This document shows positions 23,893-35,698 of a stretch of DNA of 64,000 nucleotides, in pieces. The notes below the pieces were generated by a model, which saw only the letters and a list, made by a program, of their open reading frames with translations, had not been told where the DNA came from and did not search any database. Position 1 is the first letter of the stretch. Every line of letters starts with the position of its first letter. The DNA is from Patellaria atrata CBS 101060 (taxonomy: Eukaryota > Ascomycota > Dothideomycetes > Patellariales > Patellariaceae): NCBI GenBank assembly GCA_010093705.1, contig MU006109.1, positions 124,001 through 188,000 on the forward strand, written 5' to 3'. A program made the position numbers and the translations under genes.

Positions 23893-24939
23893 ATGCTCCT
23901 CCCAAGAGCTTCTTCATTACGCTCTTCTTTGCGTCCATCCTTTAACCGCTCCGGACGGCTTTTCCAAATGACCGAACGCCAAACTTGGCAACGTCTTGCT
24001 CAGCGAACACCTCGACGGAGCTATGCATCAGCAACCGAATCTGCTAAAAAGACTGCTTCAAGTGATTTACCCTGGTGTGCAATTACCGTTTGCCAAAGCC
24101 GTCTCCCACGCCTCATAGCTAACAAATATCTTTCAATATAGGCTCCTAGGCTCTGTAGCCGTTACTATTCCCGGTACTTGGTGGGTTCTGTCATCCCACG
24201 ACAAGGGTAATCATCCTCATGGTGGATATGGCACGAAGCAGCAAGAGGAGCAGGAACCAGCAAAGGAGCAAGCTGAGGAAATTGGCGGAGAAGCTGTACA
24301 AGAGGTAGCGGAGAAAAAAGGAAACCCATCAGCCAAAGCGTCAGCTAAAAGGGAAAAAGAAGCTTTCGGTGAGGGTGAAGAGAAGGAGGAACCAAGAGAA
24401 ACTCCTGAAAATAAGGGTGATACCGAAGGTGTGGACTTCAAGGGTAAGACTAAAAGTGACGCGCCGGATGACCACAGGAAGCTCGAGTCCACTGGACAAG
24501 GCGCGAATAAGCTACGTATCGATAGCGGACAGGGTGAGAATCTAGGCGCGAATGATTCAGTTCGTGAGGGCGAAACTGGAAGCAAAGCGGATGCCGTAAG
24601 CAAAGTCTTCGCTCATACTTTTCCGACCAGCACTAAATAAAAGGTGGGCAGGCCGCCGCATCAAAGGGACCCGTTAAGAACCAGATGTCAGACAAGCAGT
24701 CTGGCGTTTCTACATCAGACACTAGGCATTCCGTCGATATTCAGAGCGATCCGAAGAAAAGCTCCAAGGGAGAGGGCGCTCCAGAGACTGCTAAGGTCAA
24801 GGGCTCTGTAGATCCAGCTCGACCTCAGGTATGGCTTTTCCACTTTCCCTGATCTCATTGGACGGAACATGATATACTAATCTTTATTCTTACGCTATAG
24901 GCCGACAACAAGGAGGCGAGGGACTCAAGCAAGACCTAA
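23893..24939 (+). CDS. Predicted mitochondrial single-span membrane protein with charged tail (four exons, 283 aa)
   Basis: Exons 23893-24074, 24142-24595, 24652-24828 and 24901-24939 sum to 852 bases with GT-AG introns of 67, 56 and 72 bases. Residues 1-50 are Arg/Ser-rich without acids (LLPRASSLRSSLRPSFNRSG), typical of a mitochondrial presequence. A membrane span follows (WLLGSVAVTIPGTWWVLSS), built across the first splice join. The rest is very hydrophilic, rich in Glu, Lys and Ser (AKEQAEEIGGEAVQEV), probably disordered. The third exon keeps the same composition, and the last adds 12 residues ending DSSKT. Proteins with this plan occur in other Pezizomycotina as conserved hypotheticals; no function is known to me. 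Mitochondrial location is inferred. Confidence 0.75.
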
Positions 24940-26004
24940 AATTTGTTCCTCTGATGTCGGTACTTCAATTCCGTACATTGTCTTTAGTATTTAGATGGGT
25001 CCGTAGCGAAAGCTCCAGGGCAAGCCACATGTATATAGTAAATCGAATGGGGTGTATGTGCTACGTTTCGCAGTCTGAGAATTTTCTGAGGTTAATTTCG
25101 AATTTATGCTCGATATGCACGCTTATGGGCTTTCCAAAACACCCTTGCTTGGGGTATAATGCGGATATGAGTGCACACCTTTTGAGATAGCATTGGAACG
25201 TGTTTTCCGATGCCTATGAGAGAAGTTCTTTGATATTCTCAACTGGGAAAACTACTACGGATTGAATTATGCACTAGGGCATTGTTCATACAGTCTGATA
25301 TTTGTTATGATTGCAAGAATTCTCCGAGTACCTGCGTCCGGAAAGCTGGACCCTTAGAATCTGAAGAACTACTAGCTCATACTGTATCTGGTTCGCTAGC
25401 GACAAGTTTGTATAGAGAGGGCACTTGTTAAATACTCCTACGACCTGATATCCAATACAGTAGTCTGGTCATATTTCTCATGATTGGTGCGCTTTTCAAA
25501 AGCTCAAAGGTGTTGACATGCAGACATAGCAGGTTGCAACAGTTTCAAAGCAATTCGTCAATAACGACTCGGTCGCGCTTAATGGTCTCCTGTTGGTTCG
25601 TGGATGTGATAGAAGGTGATAGGCGGCATTGCACCAGGTGTGACTCGAAGCTGCAACCAACCACCGTCTACATCTGCATGTTGGGAACGAAATGGTGCGT
25701 TACGGGAGTCGCTGCTTGGCCTCAACCTCATTGAAATAAGTTTTTCAGGTGAGTACTTCATTTTGAAGTGCTCTCCTGCTCGCATATCTTCTATGCTGTA
25801 TTCCTATATCTGGAGTGAGAAGTTTGCAGCTCTCCAAACCCGGCCCCCACGGGCGTCGGCCGACAGACCCTCGACCAGCTCCGCTGAATATTGCTTACAG
25901 AGACGTCATCTGTAACTCAAGCTTTAGAACGAGTTTGAGACCTACTTCTTCAGATTAATCCCCAGAAGATCGGCTACGCGCTCTGAGAGTGCTTACCTGT
26001 GACT
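24940..26004. other. Intergenic stretch upstream of the PLAC8 gene
   Basis: About 1.06 kb with the 3' flank of one plus-strand gene and the promoter of the next. Open frames at 25480-25915 have no recognisable domain. Confidence 0.5.
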
Positions 26005-27187
26005 ATGGACAGTTACGGACCACGACACGCAGACGGACAACGATATCGACCAAGAGACACTGCTAGGAACAATCCTCGATTCTCATGGCAGTCTCCGCGC
26101 GAAGAAGATAGCAAGTCTCACCCCAGAAATTCATCACACAAGCATCTTGTGTCCCACCAGGCGAACGGCCAATGGAGAGATCCGGCTATAGAGCTACAGC
26201 AGAGTCCTCCATCGCATCGTCAATCCTCCTTGTCCACAAACCATCCTTCGACAGATGTCCAACGTTCGGACGAGACTCGATCATATAACACTCATCAGAC
26301 CCATTCACAACATCAGCCCCATAACACGAGATATAGTTCCATCTCGCAATATAATGGGGAACCTCCCGTGCCTCCGTCGCAATCACATCCCGCCATATCT
26401 GCTCCATATGACCCACATACTGCGTTTCAACAACCTGATATCAAGCTGAAACAGGACCATGATGACCGCCCACCTATTCCACCCCTCTCCCCTGGCCCAG
26501 TCCCCATGAAAAGTGAGACTGATCGAACTGCCACTCGTTTCTCCGTAAGCAAATCGCCTCCGGCACCCTTCTCTCCAACCCACATCTCAAGTCCGAACCC
26601 CATATTTTCCCCAAATGCCTCTACAGGTCCGAATGGGTTACCCCTCGAGAACCACAAACCAGGACAGATTGCGCATCCCAACATGGACATGTCGAGTCCC
26701 GGCTCTCGGAGTGGTTGGAAACATTCGTTATGCTCGTGTGATGATGTGGGAACATGTGTGACTGGTATATTCTGTCCATGTATCATATATGGAAAAACGG
26801 CATACAGACTTGGCCAGAGAAGAGAAAAGAAGGATCCCACGGATCTATTAGGGTGGAAAGCAACGAATGGGCAGTGCGGGCTCATGGCGGCAGCTTGTGG
26901 GTTCTGGTGTAAGTTGCCCCCCTGGTCATCATATAGAATAATCTGACCGAAGTTGCTAAGGTCTCTTTCCCCTTATTCACCGCACGCGCATACGCCATCT
27001 ATACAAGATCGAAGGATCCGTGGGATCGGATATACTCAACGCATGTTGCTGCTGCTGTTGTGCAACGATACAGAACGAGCTGGAAGTAAGGGATAGAGAG
27101 GATAGCGTAAGGCGGTGGGCTGGACCAGCTACTGGGGCATATACCAGTCCCGAACAGATGGTATATGCGCCGCCACCACGATCTTGA
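26005..27187 (+). CDS. PLAC8 (Cys-rich) domain protein (two exons, 376 aa)
   Basis: Residues 1-240 are Pro/Ser/Gln/His-rich and probably disordered. The C-terminal PLAC8 domain begins GWKHSLCSCDDVGTCVTG, with FCPCIIYGKTAYRL, a Cys-rich linker (NGQCGLMAAACGFWC) and, after the intron, an unbroken run of six cysteines (NACCCCCCATIQNELEVRDRE). A 52-base GT-AG intron (26909-26960) splits the domain; exons sum to 1131 bases. The domain is shared with plant FW2.2/PCR and fungal DUF614 proteins at the plasma membrane, linked to organ-size control, cadmium resistance or calcium flux. The role here is unknown. The first ATG is at 26005. Confidence 0.9.
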
Positions 27188-28917
27188 CGAATTCATATCG
27201 GTTTTCATCATTTGTAGTTATTGCAATGTTCTTGGTACGAGAGTTTGGTTTCGTCCACGGTTGGTACGTATATTACGAGGCGGCTTTACAAGTATTGCTG
27301 TTATTAGCTATGTATGATTCATTTTGTCACTACTTTAGCCATTCGAAGAAGCCATACGGATCTATTGTATGCAGTAGAAAATTGAAAAGATGAAAGTTCG
27401 GGTGGATCTCCACATCGAACATGACAAGCCTGTACCCGCAACGTGAAACGCCCGTACAGACGTCGAACCCAGACTTCGACCATTTGTTGTAGATGATCTT
27501 ACCCAACTATAAGTTGTTATAGCGATACCAAGTTTGCTGTACAGACCGCTATAAACCTCCAGTATTCTCTGCAGGTCCTCGGTATGAAGGCCTAGGTTCT
27601 CCGTACAGACCAGTACAATTTTTCCACAAAATGACCACTTCCTCAGTCAAATTGAATGACCAAATGCTCTATCTTTCTTTGTTCCCACATCGCCGGTACG
27701 GCAAGCTAACCCGCCTCTTCCCCGAAACGGTTCGGCGTGCTTGGAGCATCCCTGGCACGGAACCGTCGGTACCGAGCGGGAGCTAAGGGGAGTGGGGACG
27801 CTTTATCTAGACGTTGCTTTTCGCAGTTGCTCGACACTACAATATGCGCGTAGAGGCGATGTGCGCGTAGATTACACTTTCTCGAAGGTTTCGCTTCTGT
27901 TCTTTTTCGATGGTAAGTCTGTGTGGATGTGGATGTAGCATACGTGATAATTGGTTTTCGCTTTTACTGTACTATACAGTACGCGTTGGGAAGTGCTGGG
28001 TTAAACACGGTAGTATGTAATGAATGTGGATTGGTCGTGGATAGGGGATGAGAGATTTCAAAGGGTTGCGTTAACTGGTTTTAGGGGGTATTGCACTATG
28101 TGGCTACGAGTCTGATCGAGAGCCTTACACAACTCAATTCTGACAATATAGCCATCCAATGGGGGTTGTTACTTGGTCGATTGGTTTACCATCATTGGTA
28201 AGAGATTGTCCGCTTTTCAAGATCTACTGGCCAGTACCGAGTAGTACTACGAAGTACATAACCATGTCACTAAACGATGGCCTGATCGCCTTTTCGCTAC
28301 ACTACCTCGGCGGGTAGATGCGCTGCTCAAGTAGGGTCCCTTTTCCAATCATTTAGTTCGCAAACTGGCCTATCAGGTATAAACGTAAACAGTGAGTATA
28401 GCTTCTCGATTATCTTGTCTCACCCAGTGCATGAGATTCCTTTTGGCTTTCAATCTTTACCAAACAGGCCCCTCCTACTGCTTTCTCATTACCCACTCTC
28501 TTGAAATAAGTTGATCTCTCGTCAAGTTCAAATAGCTGCAAACCACACTGATCACGCTGTAATACATATGAGCTTGTACAACCTTATATCATAGATGTAG
28601 ACTACAGTCCGTAGGGTTATACACCTACAAACGTCGCCCAACTACAGAAGTGTGTATCTTGCGAACGCTCACTCGCCGTCTTTTGTCTATTATCTTTTTT
28701 CCAGTCATTGTACTGAATTACCTGTATCATATCCTGATACCATATAACGTCAGTGCTATGCATAGTAAATCAAAATGTCTGTCATAAAATCGAGAGCTGC
28801 CCCCGAGGCCGGTTGCCGTTAGAGAGAGAGATGCAGATGACCAAGATACCGTCGATGTTGGCTTATGTCGTTCTTGGTCTTACGTCCCTATGGCTAAATA
28901 ACTTCGGTTGACAGCCC
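27188..28917. other. Gene-free stretch between convergent genes
   Basis: About 1.7 kb. Nothing convincingly coding. Repeated GTACAGACC strings occur at about 27540 and 27600. Confidence 0.5.
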
Positions 28918-29547
28918 TTAGACCGTTGTGTTATTGCATTGTCCAGCTTCAGCCCGTAGTTGCTGTAGTTCGTGGGACTCTTGAGCCTCGTTCCGGTCTC
29001 GCGTTAGTCGGTAACTACTCAGAGTTTTCCAACAATAACATAGGGGGCTCCAAAGAATAGGACCGTATTTAACAACACATCTCTTCAAAATATGAGTGGC
29101 AATAATTCCAGTGTCAACGGCCAGCATCATGTAATCTTGCTTATTCTCCTGCAGGTATAGGATAGGTATCAACGCCAAGAAGATGCCGATGACGTATATG
29201 GTCGTCTTCCTAGAATATTGGATTAGATTTAATAAACAATACGTTCATGCGTTCGACTTACCCTGGTTGCGCGGAGAAGGTAGCAAATGCATACAATACA
29301 AGTACAACGGCACACGCTATCCAAAGTCCAACAGCACTATCTCTTGTTAGTAAACTGCCTCGTTTAACCTTGAAAAGATCGTGACATGAACTTACAGTTC
29401 GTGGGAGGAGTTATTGAAATGTTTACAGAGTGTCGGGAAGAGGAATCCAACAACGGCCATCACACATAGTGCCATTTTCTCTATGTTTTCTCGGTGGGTG
29501 GAAAACCATCCACCCAAAGCAGAGAGAATGTTGTTTCCTCCAAGCAT
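28918..29547 (-). CDS. Small three-span membrane protein of unknown function (three exons, 172 aa)
   Basis: Exons 29396-29547, 29262-29336 and 28918-29209 sum to 519 bases, with GT-AG introns of 59 and 52 bases. Both donors are gtaagt and both reading frames close only when the introns are removed. The protein begins MLGGNNILSALGGWFS. Membrane spans are MALCVMAVVGFLFPTL, then GLWIACAVVLVLYAFAT, then TTIYVIGIFLALIPILYL. A cysteine-containing amphipathic part (CVVKYGPILWSPLCYCW) and a charged, Gln-rich tail (ESHELQQLRAEAG) follow. No family is recognised. The frame also continues upstream of 29547 in another register (29423-29926) without splice support, which I treat as 5' UTR. Confidence 0.65.
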
Positions 29548-30251
29548 CTTCAGTATTGCTCGACCTCTCTCGGTAGATGAGTGATGGGTAGGTTTGAGGA
29601 GCTGGTGCTCGAAGGTGAATAGATGAAAAGAGAAATTGATATTTGGGATTTAGGAATTCAAAACCCACTTCATTTGGGCTATAAATCCTCTGGGGAGCAT
29701 CGTCACCCCTGGAGGCCATAACGGTTCCCAAGAGAAAAGAACAAAGAAAAAAAAATAGTGCGAAGGGCGAAGCTGAGAACCCATCAGTATAGTTCCTCAA
29801 GGCGGTACGTGACTGTGTATTAAGTCGTCCCTGTCTACCGTGTGTCCTCAATGACCGGAATTCAATATATTCGGTACCAGACTTCGAAGAATGATATATC
29901 AAAGACTTAGCGAGTCGGAATCTCAATTTTTAGCCTCCTTTATTTTAGTCAATTCCAAAGAGCTTCTCATTCTAGGCATTTAGCGAAAGTGTCTATATTC
30001 TCCTAGCGTCTGTAGTACCTTATGCGTATTTCAGCCCTGTAAACCCCTTTCGGTTGGCTGATGTGCGTGACAACAAATCATCCACTGTTTAGAGCTTCGC
30101 AGCCGCGTGAATTCAATGTGATGGATACCCCTGCTTTGTAAACACGCTATAAAGGGGGCACAGTAGAGTTGTCAAAATTCTCGTCTCAAGTTCCTTCTCT
30201 TTCCTCAACTTTCCGTCGAAAAGTTAAATCCACTCTTTTAGACAATACGCA

Positions 30252-30895
30252 ATGTCCAATGAATCCTTCAAATATATCTCTACTTCAGATTCTATTGCAG
30301 AAGACTACGAGCAAAGTTTTCAAAAAACCTTCCAGGCGGGACGTCATTCAACGGGTTCCTAGACGGCCCATACTTTCGATCGCAGCTTGCAGTATCGGTC
30401 TCTGGATTTCTGGCCTCACTCTCTCTATCAGCGTGCTCCTACTCGAGCTAAATGACATTCCTACACAAACTTCCCACGCTGGAAGTTTCTATGTAAGGTA
30501 TACCTCAGTGTTGTCCTGCTACTTTTTACTTTGAGGGTTCATGAACACATCCATGAAAGCTGCAGCTAATGGAACATGTTTATATTGTAGTAACTATCAG
30601 CTCTAGTGCCGAAAGTGGACTCTTCAACCGCACTGGCTATCTTTTGTCCGTCTTCCTGCTCCTACAAATCGTTTGCATTTCATATCTTCGGGCGGTGCGA
30701 AGATACTGCCCGGATAGCAGCACTGTCCTCGCTAGTTTTGGGATTCTTGTGGGCTGTATTAAGCGGGTCGAACTTTTCACAGTTCAAGAATGTATTCGTT
30801 GTCTTCCCCTTCATACTCAACTTGATGATGAGCTGGGCTATGTTTACGAGTCAGGCGGTATGAAAGACTCAAACAGATTCTGGCAGCGCCGGTAA
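30252..30895 (+). CDS. Uncertain membrane-protein gene, structure not resolved
   Basis: Two stretches look like membrane protein but lie in frames that I could not join with confidence. The first, from ATG 30259, reads into SIAACSIGLWISGLTLSISVLLL, a clear membrane span, and ends near a gtaagg donor at about 30491. The second, about 30600-30863, shows spans in two frames (LSSLVLGFLWAVLSG and GYLLSVFLLLQIVCISYL). An intron of about 100 bases between them is plausible (acceptor near 30590-30603). An ATG at 30252 in a third frame opens a short polar peptide. It may be a real two- or three-exon gene, or a decayed one. Transcribed away from the membrane protein gene at 28918-29547. Confidence 0.35.
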
Positions 30896-33100
30896 GGATT
30901 ACCACTCTGGTAGGCAGAATGATAGAGAGAAGTCTGGTTTACACTTTAGAAGCACCACGTTGTTGTTTTAGCGTAGATTCTTAGTTATGTTACCTCAATA
31001 GAAAAACATTCGGTAAACGTTTGAGGTGCGGCGTGGTTGCGCTTGACTTTTCTCTGCGAATAATACGCAATGGTGCTCCTCATCCTACATCTTCAAATGC
31101 TGCGAGGCTGTAACCAGCCCCCAGAGCAACTCAGAGCGGCTCAGACAGCACGCCATTTTTCTACCATTGTACTACAGTAAAACAGGTTTACGAAGCGAAC
31201 AAGTGTGCATACTGCAAGGCATACGTATAGATCACTCACATCTCTTCTCTACCGCTATATATTCACACTCTTTAGCTACGGTACTAGCCGTTAGCTTAAG
31301 GCTGAGATTTACTTCACAGAATCACCTGCGCGGGACATGAGTCAGGATGATCGAAGAGACAGTACCCCTTGTGCAGATTGATCATCGATCATCGCCAAAT
31401 ACCCCGTTGATCGCCACGGCAACTACCCGTGAGCTCCCCGAAACACGTTCGCGCGTCCCTGAAGCCAAAAAACTCCCCTGACGAGTCTCGGTTTCGAATA
31501 TCCCCACCAGATTGTCAGTTCAGATGCCACGCACGTCAGTTCACCGCCCATGTCTTGGACTGCTTCTTCTGCGAGTCGAGGATGACTTGACACGCGTGTA
31601 CTTACTGTTACGGTTAGGGGTTATCTGTCATTCTTAAGGGAGGTTTCCGTTATGGACTTGACTAACAGTACGCTATCATTTCAAAGAGTGAGGTGTTCTG
31701 ACTCACTTGTAGGTTTCAGGGGTAATCTCTATGTTTCTACTAGCGTTCTATATCAATCAAGGGTTGCCCGAACATTCTCATGGATAAGGAGATTCAGAAT
31801 GTGCATCAGTCGATTGTGTTTCATTGCTTGAGCGAGAAGATGGGTATAGAACGCTAGAGTCCCGCTAGATAATGGGAAGTGTAGAAAATACTGAGATAGT
31901 CAGGTGGAAGGATCTCTGGAAGGATCTAATAAGCGATTCCGAGAGCAGAGACGGCGAGACGCTATTCCAGGATAGATTTTTCGTAAGTGCAAGATGATAT
32001 CTGGGTGGATAGGGGATCGTTGAATGCTGAGTGACAGCACTTTCTCCTCAGTAGCCGGTTCCAGGGGTTAAACACCTTTACTGAATTTCTAGTTCAGCGA
32101 TATGCTCTTAAGGCACTGAAACTATACTGTAGTAAGCTCAGTGCGATCTTTTCAGCTGGTTCTCTTTTAGAGGGGTTGAGAACCCATTTTGTTCTTTTCG
32201 AGTAATTCTCGAACTCCGTATAGCCCGGGGGTGGCCGAACTATAAAATGAGAGACGACCTTTAGATATTGAAACTAATTCTCTTAACGAATAAGTGTCTG
32301 TCACTTTGAATGAAACTTGCACAAATAGATGGTGGGCAACCGTTTAACCCTGAAAATTGTGGCTGCACGAAGCTTGCCAGCCTTGTTTAGATTACCATTT
32401 TCTTTTTGACAGCCTTTCTGCAAGTAACGCGCAGAATAGACGAATAGAATCCTGCTTCGCTTCTGGCGGGGTTGATAAATCAGAGAAATATTTTCATATT
32501 GAATAATTGACACACTAACTTGCACGGCGATGAGGTGATGTTAGATTTTACAAATGCTCACTTCGACCATACCATACTGAATGACACGAACCTCTTTTAC
32601 GATGATTTCTATTTATTTATTTCCTCTAAGCCGACTCAAACTAACTGGGGATTGATAAACCCCTGTCCTTAACTAACAGCGTGGTCATTCGACTTAGAAA
32701 GATGAGGAGAGTCCTATTACTTTCTCAAGTCGGGGTCTATCATCCGCGAACATTGTTTTATTCGTTTATGGCTACAAAAATCTGGTACTGGCTTCCGTGA
32801 ATGTAGACATGCGGAATCTCAATTCTCCAGCCAGATCCTACTCACTCTCCCGACTCAAAGCGACCCTGACCTCAAGGAAGAGACTTTTCAGTTCCACATC
32901 CCTTAGAAATCTCTAACGGAAACGGATAATGGGTCGGACCCTATCTATATGGCACAGCTTCGCTCGCGGTGTTATGGTTGAGAACGGGAAGAATGTACAA
33001 TTTCAGAGGGAAGGAAAAAGGCACGAAGTGCAACTGGACGAGAAGTCTTCTGCTGCACATCTTATGTCTTTAGTGGTTCGCAACTGGAGCTCCTTCGATG
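30896..33100. other. Gene-free stretch
   Basis: About 2.2 kb without any convincing coding sequence. It holds the inverted-repeat element at 31740-31857. Short frames at 32301-32525 and 32929-33162 were not supported. Confidence 0.5.
31740..31857. mobile_element. Small inverted-repeat (MITE-like) element, 118 bases
   Basis: Perfect 13-base terminal inverted repeats (CTAGCGTTCTATA at 31740-31752 and its complement at 31845-31857) bound a non-coding core. Beyond them the ends continue as an imperfect match (ACT-AG against ACTCTAG). A duplicated target site is not clear; a TA flanks the left side. Non-autonomous DNA transposon remnant is the likely nature; a chance foldback is possible. Confidence 0.45.
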
Positions 33101-34876
33101 CTACAGATGTAATAAACATCGCGAGAAATGTCGGATTATCCCAGAAGCAATCAATACACTGAGTATTGTACCCTGTACAGGGGCTGCAATGACACCGTGA
33201 AGCACAAGGAGGAAGCTGACGGCTATCAAAATAACAGGAAAACCAATAAATGGTTGGGACGATCGAGGTAATTGAGGTTCTCGGTGACGGAGGATAACAA
33301 GGCCGACGGTTGTCATGCAAAAGAATGTGTACTCAGCCAGTCCTACAACAATTAGCATTATTTATGTTGTAGGAGAAATATTGACCGTTTTCTACCGCTG
33401 AATGTTACAAGAGATCCAAAAGTTACAACAAGTATGTATGCAGCAGTTATCAAAGCATTAAGGACCATGGATTTTCTGCTCGAAAGCGAGTTAGTCAACA
33501 CTTTCACCTTTCTGATCCACGCTCCTGAGACTTCAAAAAGAAAACCTACATTGGAGTGTGTCAAAGCGGCCCCTCGCCTCGTAACCATTGGAGATTGCTG
33601 GAGTAAGGCCGAGTGCATTCGTTTTCCATTGTATAGTTCTCAGTTTCCAATTGGGCCAAACTAATATGGGTACGACCTTGAAAGCCCGTAGTATTGAACA
33701 TAGCTGGTAGGTATCCCAATTGAGCTACACCGGTGATCAACCTGGCCCCTGTAAAGACGTTGATATGGAGGGAACCAAGGCACGCAGTGGAAACTAGAAA
33801 GCGAAGATCAAGCCGCCGAAGGCGCCTAATACAATTTGTCCGGCATACTTGCAAGGAATTAGTAGTCTCTAATGAGTTATCATGAATCAGCCAATAAACA
33901 AACCACAGCAACTGTGTTAATTTCACCAATCCTATCCCATGGTAACAGAATATAGTAAGAAATATTGGTACATAGAAAGCACACCATGACAGTGGGCAAA
34001 TCAAATTGGATAGCACGCCGGAGGTTTTCAGATGAATCAGCCATCTCCCCAGCCACCATGTCAGCCTGTAGATGATTTAGTGCTAGATACGTCCGACAGA
34101 AGCTACTCATAGAGATTCTTACATAGTCCAGCATAAATTGCGGTCGTAAGTTGCCCAAAACTTCCCCATAGGCCGATATCCTCCCAGGAGATAGTACTTT
34201 TCCCTTTAGTGACTGAAAACCAATTATATTGTTTCCAATCCGAGCTAAGCTCATCATTACCTAGATTGAGACCAAAGGTGACGGCAGCTAAACAGCACAG
34301 TAGAAGGAGACATACAGTGCTGAGTTTAAGGTAAAGAAATGCTTTAGCCATTGTATTGGTAGCGTGCATACTCATACAATTGAATAAGGTGACGGTGAAA
34401 AGAACCAACAGCGCGAGGAACTTATCCACCCAGGAGCTTTCTGAAGACTGAGTAATAGCATTTGACTAATACTGTGCGAATACCAGTGATAATATAGCTA
34501 TTGAGGCCGGTTTAACGGCTAACATCCATATCCATGCGGTGAGGAAAGAAAGAAATGGTCCATATATGTGATGGAGATATTCTTGCATGCCTCCATTGAC
34601 TGGCATGGCGGCTCCTAGCTCAGCAAATGAAGATGCTCCGGTCCATGCGACGAGACCTGCAAACAACCATAGCAGTAGAGAAATACCGGGAGACGGTATA
34701 TGATTATTTACTTGTGCTGGGGATGAAAAGACTCCAGAACCGACCTGGAGACTGACAAGCAAAGTAAAACCGGCGCGGAGATTCATCTTGCCATGATGCG
34801 TAATGGAGGTTGATCTTCCCCTTTCGTTATTTAGCAGACTGGAATGTTCCTCCGTGGTATCGACGTCTGCAGCCAT
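33101..34876 (-). pseudogene. Decayed amino-acid permease of the APC/LAT family
   Basis: Pieces of one permease follow in order from ATG 34876. The N-terminal MNLRAGFTLLVSLQVGSGVFSSPAQ is the substrate-binding first span. GASSFAELGAAMPVNGGMQEYL, MVAGEMADSSENLRRAIQFDLP, GQIVLGAFGGLIFA, STACLGSLHINVFTGAR and a C-terminal GLAEYTFFCMTTVGLVILR follow. These match fungal LAT-type or methionine-permease-like carriers. Lesions: a stop (TAG) after VFAQY near 34464 with no usable intron; the segment before MVAGEM that should carry the F-D-G-W motif is missing or out of frame; a frame change lies between GLIFA and STACLG near 33800; and the region 33360-33640 is scrambled across frames. Introns may explain some breaks but not all. 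Confidence 0.7.
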
Positions 34877-35402
34877 GTTAATTAATTCTCAGTCTGAAGT
34901 TGAAGAAATGCGAAGTCGCCATTTAATATTTCATACTAATGACGTGACACACGCTAGGATTTGTCCGGTTACACACTAGAACCCTTAGTACTTAACCTTA
35001 ATTTTATTGTAACCTCATCGTCTTAATTCATCACGATGTTGAAATTATTTTTGGAATTCATTCAGAGGTGTTTGTTGGTTAGTTGCACAGGAGTTGGGTG
35101 ACGAGTGGTTCCGGTCCTACGGTAGTAGCTAGATCTAATCAAGGGATCATTCACGAGTTATGAAATAGGAATTCACGTTTTCTACTTATATTTCCTGGCA
35201 AATGGTCTGAAATACAATGGTACGGAATGATATAATAAGATGGAAAATACAGGCGAGTTACTTTATATGTGCTGCTACACAATTCCGCTAATAGGGTTAC
35301 CATCTGTGGTGAAATACTTATTCTACCCGATCGATAGTTCTATCCCTTCCTAGGCCTTACCGATAAGAGTTGCACAAGGCGGCCCTTTGAGTGAAATCCC
35401 AG

Positions 35403-35482
35403 GATCGTCATGTCCCTAAATATCGCTGTGATCAGGGAAGACAGGCAGCCCTCGGCGTTGTTGGTCCCTAGGGATGACGATC
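35403..35482. repeat. Inverted repeat, about 14-base stem
   Basis: GATCGTCATGTCCCTA at 35403-35418 pairs with TAGGGATGACGATC at 35469-35482, with two extra bases in the left arm. The loop is about 50 bases. Could be a foldback element or structured RNA. Confidence 0.6.
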
Positions 35483-35509
35483 GGCCTTGTTGACAAGGTA
35501 ATCTCGGTG

Positions 35510-35698
35510 TCCTTTAAGGGCTTGAAGATGCTACAGAGAATACCGATACGCCTAGAGAAAATAAGGACTGACCTAGAGAACAAATGGAACAATCTAATCG
35601 ATAGGTGTCAAACACGTTGAAACACCAAAGAGTTCATTGAAACACGACCTTTGATCGACCGTCAACCCCCGTGGGAGCATCTTCAGGCCTTTAAAGGA
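35510..35698. repeat. Inverted repeat, 22-base imperfect arms
   Basis: TCCTTTAAGGGCTTGAAGATGC (first 20 shown in part: TCCTTTAAGGGCTTGAAGAT) at 35510-35531 pairs with the sequence at 35677-35698 at about 19 of 22 positions. The arms are 145 bases apart. With the preceding inverted repeat it forms a nested foldback region, probably a MITE-like remnant. Confidence 0.6.

Noticed and set aside
29423-29926. 167-codon minus-strand frame before the small membrane protein
   Set aside because: It covers the start of the spliced gene in a different frame and has no span or domain; probably 5' UTR.
34103-34429. Separate gene starting at an internal methionine of the permease
   Set aside because: It is an internal piece of one decayed permease.
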